This document shows positions 19,994 to 28,591 of a stretch of DNA of 64,000 bases, piece by piece (the first letter of the stretch is position 1; each line of letters begins with the position of its first letter). This DNA comes from Azospirillum oryzae (GTDB lineage: Bacteria; Pseudomonadota; Alphaproteobacteria; Azospirillales; Azospirillaceae). Made by a program: the position numbers and the translations under genes. The stretch is taken from the NCBI RefSeq assembly GCF_900177515.1, contig NZ_FXAK01000009.1, forward strand, positions 662,301 through 726,300, written 5' to 3'. The notes beneath the pieces are model-generated. The model searched no databases, was not told where the DNA came from, and saw only the letters and a list, made by a program, of their open reading frames with translations.

Positions 19994-20463
19994 TCAAAAC
20001 CGTTCGCGCTAAACTGCACGGCATCCACGTCACCGACGCCAATTTGAACTATCACGGCTCTATCACGCTTGATCCCGACCATTGCGACGCGGTCGGCATC
20101 TACCCTCTGGAGTTCGTGGACATCTGGAACCGAAATTCCGGCGCCCGCATCAGCACCTACGTCATTTTGGGCGAACGCGGTTCCCGGTGCTGCGTGCTAA
20201 ACGGGGCGGCGGCGCGCACTTGCCAGCCAGGAGATGCTATCATCATCGCGGCGTCCTGGTACTGCCAGCCTACAGACCTGACGACACTCAAACCGCGTGT
20301 CGCCACATTCCATCCCGACAACCGTATCGCGGACCGGCTCACATACGATGTGATCGCCCACGACGATGGCCGTCACAGCTTTCACATCCGCGTTGATGAG
20401 CCAGACAAAAGCCAACCACCATTGCCGGTAGCCCGACGCGGCCGACTGAAATCGGGTGTTTGA
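19990..20463 (+). CDS. panD: Aspartate 1-decarboxylase
   Basis: 157 residues starting MIKTVRAKLHGIHVTDANLNYHG. The self-cleavage site Gly-Ser that yields the pyruvoyl cofactor is in YHGSITLD near residue 23. NGAAART and GDAIIIAAS are further PanD hallmarks. It makes beta-alanine from aspartate for pantothenate and CoA. It overlaps panB by ATGA, so translation is coupled. At 157 residues it is longer than the usual 115-140, with a charged C-terminal tail. A degraded IS5-type element begins just downstream and may have altered the tail or cut off a following panC. Confidence 0.92.
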   Translation: MIKTVRAKLHGIHVTDANLNYHGSITLDPDHCDAVGIYPLEFVDIWNRNSGARISTYVILGERGSRCCVLNGAAARTCQPGDAIIIAASWYCQPTDLTTLKPRVATFHPDNRIADRLTYDVIAHDDGRHSFHIRVDEPDKSQPPLPVARRGRLKSGV

Positions 20464-21148
20464 GGACGCCACAAAAGGCGGGGACCTTGTTGCACCGAGG
20501 CCTTCGGTTGCGGCCTTCGGGGTATCAGGGTAGAAGGCCAGCCCTTTGCCCTTGTGCCGGTTCGGTCATGCCGTTCAAAGCCAATGCGTCCCGCCGCCAT
20601 GACATTCCGAAGCAGCGCCATCGGGTTCGCAGTTGGGCGGAGTATGACACGGGGCTTCGGGCGCGCGGCAGCCTGACGGTCTGGTTCACGCCGGAGGCCG
20701 TCACGCACTGGCGGGCGGAGACGCGGACCACGCCCGGCGGGCAGCGCCTCTACTCGGACCTGGCGATCACAACAGCCTTGAGCTTGCGCGCCGTGTTCCG
20801 GCTGCCGTTGCGCCAAACCGAAGGCTTGGTTGGCTCCATCGTCAGACTGGTTGGCGTGGAGCTTGCCGTCCCCGACCATTCCACCCTCAGCCGTCGCGCC
20901 TAGATCCTGTGCCTCCCTTCGGAGCCGGTATCATCGGGCGGCGCTGTGGAACTGCTGGTGGACAGCACGGGCGTGAAGCTGTGCGGTCTCGGCGAATGGT
21001 TGGTCGAAAAGCACGGGACCCAGCGCCGACGCGCGTGGAAGAAGCTGCGTGTCGGACTGGATGCCGTGACCGGGTGGATCCTCGCGGCGACCTTGACCGA
21101 CCACGGCATTGATGACGGCTCGGAGGCCGGTGCTCTGCTGGAACAGGT

Positions 21149-21157
21149 TGAGGAGCC
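21149..21157. repeat. Target-site duplication (left copy)
   Basis: TGAGGAGCC lies directly before the left end of the IS256-type element and is repeated at 22479-22487 directly after its right end. The 9-bp length fits IS256-family insertion. Confidence 0.9.
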
Positions 21158-22478
21158 GGGAGTGTCAGGAATTCCGTGCTTGGCGGGGCATGTTGAGTAT
21201 CAGGCGTTCATCGCCTTTGCGAAGCGCTCTCCGAAGATGACGGCCATCTGCGCCTTCGCGGCCGTCCACTCCCGCGGCGGCATCTTCCAGTCTTTCTCGG
21301 CGCGGTTCAAGACGAGAAACAGGAGCTTCAGCGCGGCCTCGTCATTGGGGAAATGCCCCCTGGCACGCACCGCCCGGCGCAGCTTCGAGTTGAGCGCTTC
21401 AATGGAATTCGTTGTGTAAAGGATGCGTCGGACCTCGCGGGGGAAGGCAAAGAAGGGGATGACCTCCTGCCACGCCCGCCGCCACGCCTTGCCGATGGCC
21501 GCATACTTTTCGCCCCAGGGGCCGTCCTCGAAGGCGCTCAGGGCCACCTCGGCGGCCTTGTCGTCGACGGCGTCGTAGACCGTCTTCAGTGCGGCGGCGA
21601 TGGCCTTGCGGTCCTTCCAGGACGCAAACTCCATACTGTGACGTAACAGATGAACGACGCAGGTCTGGACAATCGTCTCCGGATAGGCGGCGGCGATCGC
21701 CTCGGGAAAGCCCTTCAGCCCGTCGACCACCGCCAGCAGGATGTCCTCCACGCCGCGGTTCTTCAGTTCATTCAGCACGCGCAGCCAGAACTTGGCGCCT
21801 TCGTTCTGCTCGATCCACAACCCCAGCACCTCCTTGGCGCCGTCGGCGCGTACGCCAATGGCAACATGGATGGCCTTGTTGCGCACCAAGCCTTCGTCGC
21901 GGATCTTGACTCGGATGGCATCAAGGAACACCAGGGGATAGATCGCCTCCAGGGGCCGGTTCTGCCAGGTCGTCACCTCCTCGATCACCGCGTCCGTCAC
22001 CGTGGAGATCAGGTCGGCCGACACCTCGATGCCGTAGAGCTCCCGCAGGTGCCCTGTGATCTCCCGCGTCGACATGCCCCGCGCGTACATCGACACGATC
22101 TTCTCGTCGAAGCCGGGGAAGCGGCGCTGGTACTTGCCGATCAGCGCCGGATCAAACGTTCCCGTCCGGTCGCGGGGGATCGACAGGCCCATCGAGCCAC
22201 CCTCGGTCAGCACCGTCTTGTGGCCGTAGCCGTTGCGGCGGTTGCCGCTCTCGTCGCCGGCCAGGTGATGATCCAGTTCCGCCTTCAGGGCTCGCTCCGT
22301 CAGCGCCTTTTTCAGCTGGTCGAGCAAGCCGTTCTGATCGAAGGCCGTCTTGGCGTCAGCTCCAGCCAGCAGCTGGTCGAGGATCGCGTCCGGGATAACA
22401 GGCTCTTTGCGTCGGGCCATGGCGGGTCTCCTTCCGTTCTAGGATAACCCCGCCAAGCACGGAATTCCTGACACTCCC
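21158..22478. mobile_element. Complete IS256-type insertion sequence, 1321 bp
   Basis: The element is bounded by perfect 31-bp terminal inverted repeats at 21158-21188 and 22448-22478 (outer sequence GGGAGTGTCAGG). It is flanked by the 9-bp duplication TGAGGAGCC. It contains one intact transposase gene on the minus strand. Perfect ends, an intact gene and an unmutated duplication mean it is young and probably still mobile. Confidence 0.93.
21200..22420 (-). CDS. IS256-family transposase
   Basis: 406 residues starting MARRKEPVIPDAILDQLLAG. Typical features are the N-terminal LIGKYQRRFPGFDEKIVSMYARGMSTREI segment, the DDE region (YPLVFLDAIRVKI with the first Asp, LLAVVDGLKGFPEA with the second) and the C-terminal LYTTNSIEALNSKLRR, containing the final Glu. 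The length is normal for the family. The gene fills the element and faces opposite to the interrupted IS5-type transposase. Nothing suggests inactivation. Confidence 0.95.
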   Translation of the reverse strand: MARRKEPVIPDAILDQLLAGADAKTAFDQNGLLDQLKKALTERALKAELDHHLAGDESGNRRNGYGHKTVLTEGGSMGLSIPRDRTGTFDPALIGKYQRRFPGFDEKIVSMYARGMSTREITGHLRELYGIEVSADLISTVTDAVIEEVTTWQNRPLEAIYPLVFLDAIRVKIRDEGLVRNKAIHVAIGVRADGAKEVLGLWIEQNEGAKFWLRVLNELKNRGVEDILLAVVDGLKGFPEAIAAAYPETIVQTCVVHLLRHSMEFASWKDRKAIAAALKTVYDAVDDKAAEVALSAFEDGPWGEKYAAIGKAWRRAWQEVIPFFAFPREVRRILYTTNSIEALNSKLRRAVRARGHFPNDEAALKLLFLVLNRAEKDWKMPPREWTAAKAQMAVIFGERFAKAMNA

Positions 22479-22487
22479 TGAGGAGCC
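22479..22487. repeat. Target-site duplication (right copy)
   Basis: Second copy of TGAGGAGCC, immediately right of the IS256-type element; see 21149-21157. Confidence 0.9.
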
Positions 22488-22872
22488 CCTTGCCGCATTC
22501 GTGGCCAACGGGGGTTACGACCAGACCGGCGTGGTCACAGCCGTGGCGGAGCACACGCCGGTGGCCGCCGTGGTCGTGCCGCCCCGCTCCAGGGCGGTGC
22601 AGAGCGCAAACGCCGCGACAGACCCAACGCTGCGCGACCGACACCTCCAGTACATCGCTGAGCACGGACGTTTGGCGTGGCAGAAAGCCTTCCGGTACAC
22701 CGTCCGCACATTGGTCGAGGCGTCCTTCAGTTGCTGGAAGCGCCTCATCGGGGACGGCCTGCGGTTCCAAACCGAGGATTGGCGGAGCGCCGTAGTCGCC
22801 ATCACGGTCCGGATCCTGAACCGCATGCTCGACCTCGGACACCCAGACTCCATCCGCGTCGCGTGATCCCAA

Positions 22873-23190
22873 CGCCAGGAAAGGGCTTCCTGCGAGCGAG
22901 ATTACCTCGCTGCCACAAAGTCGCAATGAAGGCCAACCAGGCGCTGGTCGACTTGCTGAAGCGCATCGCGGCCGCCAAGCGCGCAACGCCGGCACAGATC
23001 GCGCTCCCTTGGCTCCTCGCCCAGAAGCCGTAGATCATTCCGATTCCGGGCACGTTAAAGCTGCACTGGCTCGAGGAGAACATGGCCGCAGCCGACATCG
23101 AGCTCACCGCCGCCGGTCGCCGCGAGATCACCGACGCGGCTTCCAGGAGGATCCCCGTGCAGATACCCGCGGCACTGGCCACGAGCTCTA
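22873..23190 (+). pseudogene. Aldo/keto reductase, C-terminal fragment
   Basis: Right after the IS5-type transposase stop, the plus strand encodes GKGFL, KANQALVDLLKRIAAAKRATPAQIALPWLLAQKP and then a TAG at 23032-23034 where family members have Trp. It continues as IIPIPGTLKLHWLEENMAAADIELT. This is the C-terminal third of an NADPH-dependent aldo/keto reductase. The N-terminal two thirds were lost where the IS5-type element landed. It is not functional. A second, different reductase remnant lies at 29212-29701. Confidence 0.8.
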
Positions 23191-23870
23191 CGGCTGAACG
23201 ACAGGGGACCGAACGACAGGGACCGTCGGACCAGTGGCGGCGCCCGGAGCGCCACAACCACCGGAGTTTCCGCAGGACCAAGGTACTGATCCTCAGCGCC
23301 AACAGGCAGATCGCGCGCGTCGTCACGCGCCTCTTCCTCGCGCAAACCGACGCGCACCTCATGCATTACCTGCGCAACGCCCGCCGTCTGAAAGAGACGG
23401 GTCCCGCCGACCGGATCACCGTCATCGAAGGCGACGTTCTGGATACCGCGACACTTGAGGCGGCCATGGCGGGGCAGGATGTCGTCTACCCCAACTTGTC
23501 GGGGGAGCTGGAGGAACGGACCCGGAGCATCGTGACGGCCATGAACGCCGCCGGCGTCAAGCACCTGATCTTCATCAGCTCGATGGGGATCTACGAAGAG
23601 GTGCCGGGTGAGCGCTACGGCAGCGTACTGGATCCCTACCGCAACGCCGCCCGCGTCATCAAGTCCTCCCGGCTCGACTACACGATGCTGCGGCCGGCTT
23701 GGCTGAACGACCGGGACGACATCGCCTACGAGACCACACAGAAGGGCGAGCCGTTCCGGAACGCCGCCGCGACCGTGTCGCGCACGAGCGTGGCCGACCT
23801 CGTGTTCAAACTGGCAACGACGCCGGGTTCGGAAAGCTGCCGCGGCCTGGGAATTCACAAGGCGCCGTGA
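23082..23870 (+). CDS. NmrA-like NAD(P)-binding protein with degraded start
   Basis: The conserved part begins near 23277 (TKVLILSANRQIARVVTRLFL, where relatives have a GANGQIA nucleotide motif) and continues to GLGIHKAP. It includes TVIEGDVLD, KHLIFISSMGIY and LDYTMLRPAWLND. These belong to atypical SDR/NmrA-like proteins of about 200 residues that bind NAD(P)H. The codon where the initiator Met is expected reads AGG (23274-23276), so the normal start seems lost. The only in-frame ATG (23082) lies in the reductase remnant, which would yield a fused 262-residue product. It may be a pseudogene or be read from a rare start. The nucleotide motif is also changed (SANRQIA), arguing for decay. Confidence 0.6.
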   Translation: MAAADIELTAAGRREITDAASRRIPVQIPAALATSSTAERQGTERQGPSDQWRRPERHNHRSFRRTKVLILSANRQIARVVTRLFLAQTDAHLMHYLRNARRLKETGPADRITVIEGDVLDTATLEAAMAGQDVVYPNLSGELEERTRSIVTAMNAAGVKHLIFISSMGIYEEVPGERYGSVLDPYRNAARVIKSSRLDYTMLRPAWLNDRDDIAYETTQKGEPFRNAAATVSRTSVADLVFKLATTPGSESCRGLGIHKAP

Positions 23871-23893
23871 CACGGCCGGCGCCGCGGAATCTG

Positions 23894-24787
23894 TTACCCG
23901 CGGTACCGCAGCGCCTCCAACAGCACCACGAACGCGGCCGACGGCTGGCGCCGGCTCGGGTAGTATAGGTGGTAACCGGGGAACGGCGGGCACCAATCCT
24001 CCAGAACGCTCACCAGGCGCCCATCGGCGAGGTGCGCCCTGACGTGGTCCTCCATGACGAAGCCGAGCCCGAACCCGGCGGTGGCCGCGCAGACGACCAT
24101 ATTCACGTTGTTGAAGGCGAGCTGGCCCTCCACGCGCACGCGCACCTCGCGTCCGTCCTTCTCCAGTTCCCAGGCGTAGAGGGTGCCGGAGCTCAGCATG
24201 CGCAGATTGATGCACTGGTGCTCGGCCAAGTCTGACGGCGTGCACGGAACCGGGCGCGTCCTGAAGTAGGCGGGCGCGCCGACCACCGCCATGCGCAGAT
24301 CCGGGCCGATCCGCGTGGCGATCATGTCCTTGGCGAGCGCCTCGCCCAGGCGGACGCCGGCGTCGAAGCGCTCCGTCACGATGTCGGAGAGCGCGGAGTC
24401 GATGCTCAGCTCGACGTGGATGTCGGGATAGTCGGGAAGCAGCCGCTCCAGCGCGGGCCACAGGACGGTGTTGGCCGCGTGCTCGCCCGCCGTGATGCGG
24501 ATCGTCCCAGCCGGCTTCTCGCGCAGTTCGGTCAGAGACGTGAGTTGGGCACTGATGCTGTCAAGAGCCGGCCGCAAGGTGGCGAGTAGCCGCTCTCCCG
24601 CCTCGGTCGGCGCGACGCTCCGTGTGGTCCGTGTCAGCAGGCGCACGCCGATACGCGTTTCCAATCGCCGGATCGTGTGGCTCAGGGTGGATTGCGAGGT
24701 GCCCAGTTTCGCGGCAGCGCGGGTGAAGCTCTGCTCCTCGGCCACTATCAGGAAGGCGTTGAGGTCGACCAGCTCTTCGCGCTGCAT
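23894..24787 (-). CDS. LysR-family transcriptional regulator
   Basis: 297 residues starting MQREELVDLNAFLIVAEEQSFT. The winged-helix motif AAAKLGTSQSTLSHTIRRLE and the effector domain (AGTIRITAGEHAANTVLWPAL, DAGVRLGEALAKDMIATRIGP) are complete. It belongs to the CrgA/PA-type subgroup often found divergent from aldo/keto reductase, cupin and short-chain dehydrogenase genes. Here the divergent neighbour across a 125-bp gap is the cupin gene at 24913, so it probably regulates that gene and the SDR after it. On its other side it converges with the NmrA-like gene. Confidence 0.9.
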   Translation of the reverse strand: MQREELVDLNAFLIVAEEQSFTRAAAKLGTSQSTLSHTIRRLETRIGVRLLTRTTRSVAPTEAGERLLATLRPALDSISAQLTSLTELREKPAGTIRITAGEHAANTVLWPALERLLPDYPDIHVELSIDSALSDIVTERFDAGVRLGEALAKDMIATRIGPDLRMAVVGAPAYFRTRPVPCTPSDLAEHQCINLRMLSSGTLYAWELEKDGREVRVRVEGQLAFNNVNMVVCAATAGFGLGFVMEDHVRAHLADGRLVSVLEDWCPPFPGYHLYYPSRRQPSAAFVVLLEALRYRG

Positions 24788-24912
24788 TGATGAACTCCCG
24801 ACATAGCTTCATGCAGATTATAGCACCTAACCCTCGGAGCGCCTCCCCGCTAGATCTCTGAATGCTGTCGGTGCCCATACGGGCACCGGCGCAAGCAGTG
24901 TGGAGGACGACG

Positions 24913-25302
24913 ATGGACATCAAACGCAGCGGGGCGGTAGCTTCGAGGGGAGGGCCTGGGGAGTACTTCACCGGCACTGTCCGGGTCGACGCGCCATTCA
25001 GCGGCAGTGGTCATCTGAGTGGCGCCACCGTCACCTTCGAGCCGGGTGCGCGCACCGCTTGGCACACGCACCCACTTGGCCAGACGCTGCTCGTGACCTC
25101 CGGTCTCGGCCGCGTGCAGCGGGACGGCGGGCCGGTCGAGGAAATCCGCCGCGGCGACATCGTCTGGTTCGAGCCCGGGGAGAAGCACTGGCACGGTGCT
25201 GCGCCGCACTGCGCGATGACGCACATCGCCATCGCCGAGATGAAGGACGGCAAGGCGGTCGATTGGATGGAAAAAGTGACCGACGAGCAGTACGGCGGCT
25301 GA
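24913..25302 (+). CDS. Cupin, hydroxynitrile-lyase-like
   Basis: 129 residues from the ATG at 24913, with a TGGAGGA ribosome site before it. The cupin core has the metal ligands of manganese-dependent bacterial hydroxynitrile lyases (GtHNL type): HTHPLGQ supplies two His and one Gln, and GEKHWHG a third His. The conserved C-terminus WMEKVTDEQYGG also matches. Such proteins can split cyanohydrins in vitro, but their natural role is unclear. This copy has no signal peptide, unlike the one at 36829. It is divergent from a LysR regulator and precedes an SDR gene by 58 bp. Confidence 0.87.
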   Translation: MDIKRSGAVASRGGPGEYFTGTVRVDAPFSGSGHLSGATVTFEPGARTAWHTHPLGQTLLVTSGLGRVQRDGGPVEEIRRGDIVWFEPGEKHWHGAAPHCAMTHIAIAEMKDGKAVDWMEKVTDEQYGG

Positions 25303-25360
25303 CACGCTGCACGGCACAGACCGCACACCCCCCAGAAACACCCCACGATGGAGGATCGTT

Positions 25361-26188
25361 ATGGCACATGTGAACGTCGTGATCGGAGCCGGTTCCATCG
25401 GCCAAGCAATCGCGCGCCGGGTCAGTGCCGGAAAGCACGTTTTGCTGGCCGACCTACGCCAGGAAAACGCTGATGCGGCGGCGAAGACTCTGAGCGAGGC
25501 TGGTTTCAACGTGAGCACCGCGACTGTCGACGTCTCGTCGCGAGCGTCGGTCCAATCGCTGGTCAAGACGGCCACGGCCCACGGCGAGATCTTTGGCGTC
25601 ATTCATGCCGCCGGGGTTTCCCCGACGCAAGCCACGCCGGAAACTATCCTCAAAGTGGACCTTTACGGAACGGCGCTGGTGCTCGAGGAGTTCGGCAATG
25701 TCATCGCCCGCGGGGGCGCTGGCATCGTGATCGCCTCGCAGTCCGGGCACCGCCTGCCGCCGCTTACGGCGGAGCAGAACAAGGTCCTCGCGACGACGCC
25801 GGTCGATCAGTTGCTCGCTCTGCCGATGCTCCAGCCCGACAAGGTGAAGGATCCACTTCACGCCTACCAGATTTCGAAGCGCGCGAATTCCCTACGGGTA
25901 ATGGCCGAGGCCGTCCGCTGGGGAAAGCGGGGGGCACGGGTCAACACGATCAGCCCCGGCATCATCATCACCCCGCTGGCGAAGGATGAACTGGCAGGTC
26001 CGCGCGGCCCGGGCTACCAGCGCATGATTGACCTCTCGGCGGCCGGACGGGCCGGCACCCCGGACGAGGTGGGATCCGTCGGCGCACTTCTCATGGGCTC
26101 TGACGGTGCGTTCATCACCGGTAGTGATTTCCTGATGGATGGCGGCGTCACCGCGGCCTATTGGTTCGGCGACCTTGCTCCGAAGTGA
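25361..26188 (+). CDS. Short-chain dehydrogenase/reductase
   Basis: 275 residues starting MAHVNVVIGAGSIGQAIARRV. The GxGxIG-type nucleotide motif lies at residues 9-14, an HAAGVSPT loop replaces the usual NNAG, IASQSG carries the catalytic Ser, and YQISK provides Tyr and Lys. NTISPGIIITPLA and FITGSDFLMDGGVTA are standard C-terminal motifs. An NAD(P)H-dependent oxidoreductase of an alcohol or ketone is likely. The region between the active-site Ser and Tyr carries an insertion of about 30 residues (LPPLTAEQNKVLATTPVDQL) seen in a subgroup of SDRs. It follows the cupin and is probably in the same transcript. Confidence 0.9.
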   Translation: MAHVNVVIGAGSIGQAIARRVSAGKHVLLADLRQENADAAAKTLSEAGFNVSTATVDVSSRASVQSLVKTATAHGEIFGVIHAAGVSPTQATPETILKVDLYGTALVLEEFGNVIARGGAGIVIASQSGHRLPPLTAEQNKVLATTPVDQLLALPMLQPDKVKDPLHAYQISKRANSLRVMAEAVRWGKRGARVNTISPGIIITPLAKDELAGPRGPGYQRMIDLSAAGRAGTPDEVGSVGALLMGSDGAFITGSDFLMDGGVTAAYWFGDLAPK

Positions 26189-26541
26189 CGGCTTATGCCC
26201 GGTTTCCAAAACTCCCTAAGGACTTTTGCGCGCAATGTGGTAACCGCCGGGCACATCCCAAGCCTTTGGAGGCGGACGGGCGAGCACAGGAGTTGATTGG
26301 TGACCGGCATCATCAACCGGTTCGGATACCGGCAGCCCGAGCCGGGGCGCCCACCGGTGGCGACGCTGGAAGGTGATCCGGACGCTCCGCCGCGTCGTGC
26401 GCGAGGGCATTCGATGGCGCGCACCGCAGACCGCTGGTGGAGGTGCCTTAGGCTCCACCCTGCGCCGCCGGCTGGGTGAATGCTATGCAACGGTGTCGGA
26501 GACCGCCGAAGCCACCACCCTGCGACGGCTCAGAGCAGTCG
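26189..26541. other. Intergenic with transposase remnant
   Basis: This gap between the SDR (plus) and the exporter gene (minus) holds a short IS5-type transposase trace on the plus strand around 26370-26530, listed separately. I see no other gene, and no clear terminator for the SDR. Confidence 0.45.
26370..26530 (+). pseudogene. IS5-type transposase fragment (DUF4096-like)
   Basis: The plus strand reads VIRTLRRVVREGIRWRAP, then GGGALGSTLRRRLGEC, which resembles the N-terminal DUF4096 domain of IS5-type transposases (pattern R(T/E)GI.WR followed by G..STLRRRL). Only about 50 residues remain, and no terminal repeats are visible. It is a relic. Confidence 0.45.
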
Positions 26542-27777
26542 TCATGGTGACCTCCCAGTGGAACGGTTGGCCGGAACAAGCAGCCACGCGCACAACAGGC
26601 TGCCGATGCCAGTGAGTGCGATGACCCAGCCCATCGGCCAGGGCGTGCCGTTGGCGAAGGCGCCGACCAGGGCGGAGCTGACAATGCCGCTGCCGTAGTG
26701 AACCGATCCGACCAGCGCCGACACCGCGCCGGCCCGTTCAGGGAAGCCGGACAGTGCGCCGGCGATGGAGTTGGCGACGATGAAACCGGTTGCCGAGGCG
26801 AAGAGGAACAGGGGCACCGCTAGTCCCCACAGCCCGCCCCAGCCGGTCCAGGCCGTAACCGCCAGAACCAGTCCGGAGAGTGCCGCCAAGCCTGTGCCAC
26901 AGAGAAGCAGCCGATCGCTGCCCAGCCGCCGCACCAGACGCGCGTTGAAGGTGTTGGTGGCCATGATGCCGACGATGCCGGCCCCGAACAGCAGGCCATA
27001 CAGTTCCGGCGGAACATGGTGGTAGGTGACGTAGGCGAAGGGCGTACCAGCGATATAGGCGAACATCCCGCCATAAAAGAACCCACCCGCGCCGGCATAG
27101 CCGAGCAGCCGGCGATGGCGGATCAGCGTGCCATAGCGGAGCAGCGCATGGCCGAGTGGCTCGTGGTTGCGCCGTTCCGGCGGCAATGTCTCAGGCAGCG
27201 TGAGCAGTGCTGCCAGGGTTGCCATGCCGACGCCGACCAGCGTCCAGAAGATCGCTCGCCATCCGGCAAGAGCCAGAATCTGCCCGCCGACGATCGGCCC
27301 GAGGAGCGGTGCCACCGCCATCACCGTCATCAGCGTCGACAACATCTGCGCTGCCCGGTGCCCCTCATAGAGGTCGCGCACCATGGCCCGCGCCAGAACC
27401 ACACCAGCGCAGGCGCCCACCGCTTGCAAGACACGCCACCCTACCAATGCCCAGGCACTGCCCGCCATGGCGCAACCCGCCGAGCCGATGGCGAACAGCA
27501 CCAACCCGACGGCCACCGGCAGGCGGCGGCCGAAACGGTCGCTGAGCGGTCCCCAGAAAAGCTGTCCCAAACTGAAACCGACGAGATAGCCGGATACAGT
27601 CAACTCGACGTGCCCCGCATCGGCACCGAGTGCGCGCCCCATCGCCGGCATGGCCGGAAGATACAGGTCGGTCGAGATCGACGCGAAGCCCATCAACGCG
27701 CTGAGAATGGCGAGCACCCGCCAGCCATGCTGAGCGGTCTCGGTGTTCGTTGGGTAGCTGGCAGCCGATGACATCAC
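26542..27777 (-). CDS. Bcr/CflA-family multidrug efflux MFS transporter
   Basis: 411 residues with about 12 transmembrane helices. The family signature is clear: ISTDLYLPAMPAMGRALGA in helix 1, GQLFWGPLSDRFGRRLP in the loop 2-3 motif and AMVRDLYEGHRAAQMLSTLM in helix 4-5. Members are inner-membrane drug/proton antiporters (bicyclomycin, chloramphenicol or sulfonamide type, or amino-acid exporters). Its start overlaps the stop of the upstream SDR gene by four bases (ATGA), so both belong to one minus-strand operon with the flavodoxin-like gene. The actual substrate is unknown. Confidence 0.9.
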   Translation of the reverse strand: MMSSAASYPTNTETAQHGWRVLAILSALMGFASISTDLYLPAMPAMGRALGADAGHVELTVSGYLVGFSLGQLFWGPLSDRFGRRLPVAVGLVLFAIGSAGCAMAGSAWALVGWRVLQAVGACAGVVLARAMVRDLYEGHRAAQMLSTLMTVMAVAPLLGPIVGGQILALAGWRAIFWTLVGVGMATLAALLTLPETLPPERRNHEPLGHALLRYGTLIRHRRLLGYAGAGGFFYGGMFAYIAGTPFAYVTYHHVPPELYGLLFGAGIVGIMATNTFNARLVRRLGSDRLLLCGTGLAALSGLVLAVTAWTGWGGLWGLAVPLFLFASATGFIVANSIAGALSGFPERAGAVSALVGSVHYGSGIVSSALVGAFANGTPWPMGWVIALTGIGSLLCAWLLVPANRSTGRSP

Positions 27778-28514
27778 AGCTCCTGCGCTGTTGGACGGAA
27801 CAGGATCTCGTTCACGTCCACGTCTTCGGGCTGGCTGATCGCAAAGGCAACCATGCGCGCGAAACTCTCCGCCGGGATGGCATAGGCGTCGTAGAAGTCC
27901 TGGATGCCCTTGGCGACGTCGGCTTCAGTGATGCTCTGCGGCAACTCCGACTGCACGGCACCCGGCGAGATGATGGTGGTGCGGATGTTGTAGGGCTTCA
28001 CCTCCTGACGCAGCCCCTCGGACAGCATACGGACCGCCGCCTTGGTCGCGGCGTAGACCGAACTGCCGGGGCGCACCTTATGGCCGGCGACCGAGGAGAC
28101 GTTGATGATGTGCCCGCTCTTCTGCCGCGTCATGTGTGGTAGTGCCGCGGCGATGCCGTACAGCACTCCCTTGAGATTGACGTCGATCATCCGGTCCCAA
28201 TCCTCAACCTTGCCGCGCTCGAGCGGCGAGTGCGGCATCAGGCCGGCATTGTTGAGGATCACGTCGATCCGCCCGTGCGCGGCGACTGCCGCGTCGACGA
28301 GGCGTTTGACCTGTTCGCGGTCGGTGACGTCGGTCTGCACTGCGGCGCCCGGCCCGAGGTTCAACTCGTGGGCCAGGGCTTGGAGGCGGTCGAACCGGCG
28401 GGCGCCGAGAAAGAGCGTCGCGCCTTCAGCGGCGAGATACCGCGCGGTGGCTTCGCCCAGCCCGCTGCTGGCGCCCGTGATGACGATGACCTTGCCATCG
28501 ATATTGCTGCGCAT
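27774..28514 (-). CDS. Short-chain dehydrogenase/reductase
   Basis: 246 residues starting MRSNIDGKVIVITGASSGLGEATAR. It is a classical SDR with TGASSGLG at the nucleotide site, NNAGLMP, the catalytic Ser in INVSSVAG, YAATK, and ISPGAVQSELP after the active site. Substrate and direction are unknown. It is translationally coupled with the downstream efflux gene, an arrangement common for oxidative-stress or xenobiotic modules. The flavodoxin-like gene lies 77 bp upstream on the same strand. Confidence 0.92.
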   Translation of the reverse strand: MRSNIDGKVIVITGASSGLGEATARYLAAEGATLFLGARRFDRLQALAHELNLGPGAAVQTDVTDREQVKRLVDAAVAAHGRIDVILNNAGLMPHSPLERGKVEDWDRMIDVNLKGVLYGIAAALPHMTRQKSGHIINVSSVAGHKVRPGSSVYAATKAAVRMLSEGLRQEVKPYNIRTTIISPGAVQSELPQSITEADVAKGIQDFYDAYAIPAESFARMVAFAISQPEDVDVNEILFRPTAQEL

Positions 28515-28591
28515 GGATGTCTTCCTTCCGGTTGCCCGGCGTCCGCTGGTTCCCAGCGTTGGGGACTTGGTTTTCGTGGCTTTCGACTGAA

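Larger units (their letters stand above)
20568..22866 (+). pseudogene. IS5-family transposase, nonsense codon plus IS insertion
   Basis: The reading frame starts MPFKANASRRHDIPKQRHR and continues through LTVWFTPEAV, LRQTEGLVGS and VPDHSTLSRRA to a TAG at 20901-20903. Without a frame change it resumes as ELLVDSTGVKLCG and KHGTQRRRAWKKL, then is cut at 21157. After the inserted element it continues as AAFVANGGYDQ, VVPPRS and LNRMLDL. Removing the insert plus one 9-bp duplication restores EEPLAAFVANGGYDQ in frame, so the insertion is recent. The TAG probably replaces a Gln codon. The DDE transposase is therefore inactive twice over. Confidence 0.85.
20487..22872 (+). mobile_element. IS5-type insertion sequence, interrupted and missing its right end
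   Basis: The left side begins near GGGACCTTGTTGCACCGAGG, which looks like an IS5-type terminal repeat. I could not find its complement on the right, where aldo/keto reductase coding sequence begins within a few bases of the transposase stop. The element contains a broken transposase gene and is split by a complete IS256-type element at 21158-22478. The exact left border is uncertain. Confidence 0.6.

Noticed and set aside
23055..24461. A 468-residue minus-strand frame
   Set aside because: It overlaps the LysR and NmrA-like genes in the wrong frame and shows low-complexity Arg/Gly/Ala text only.
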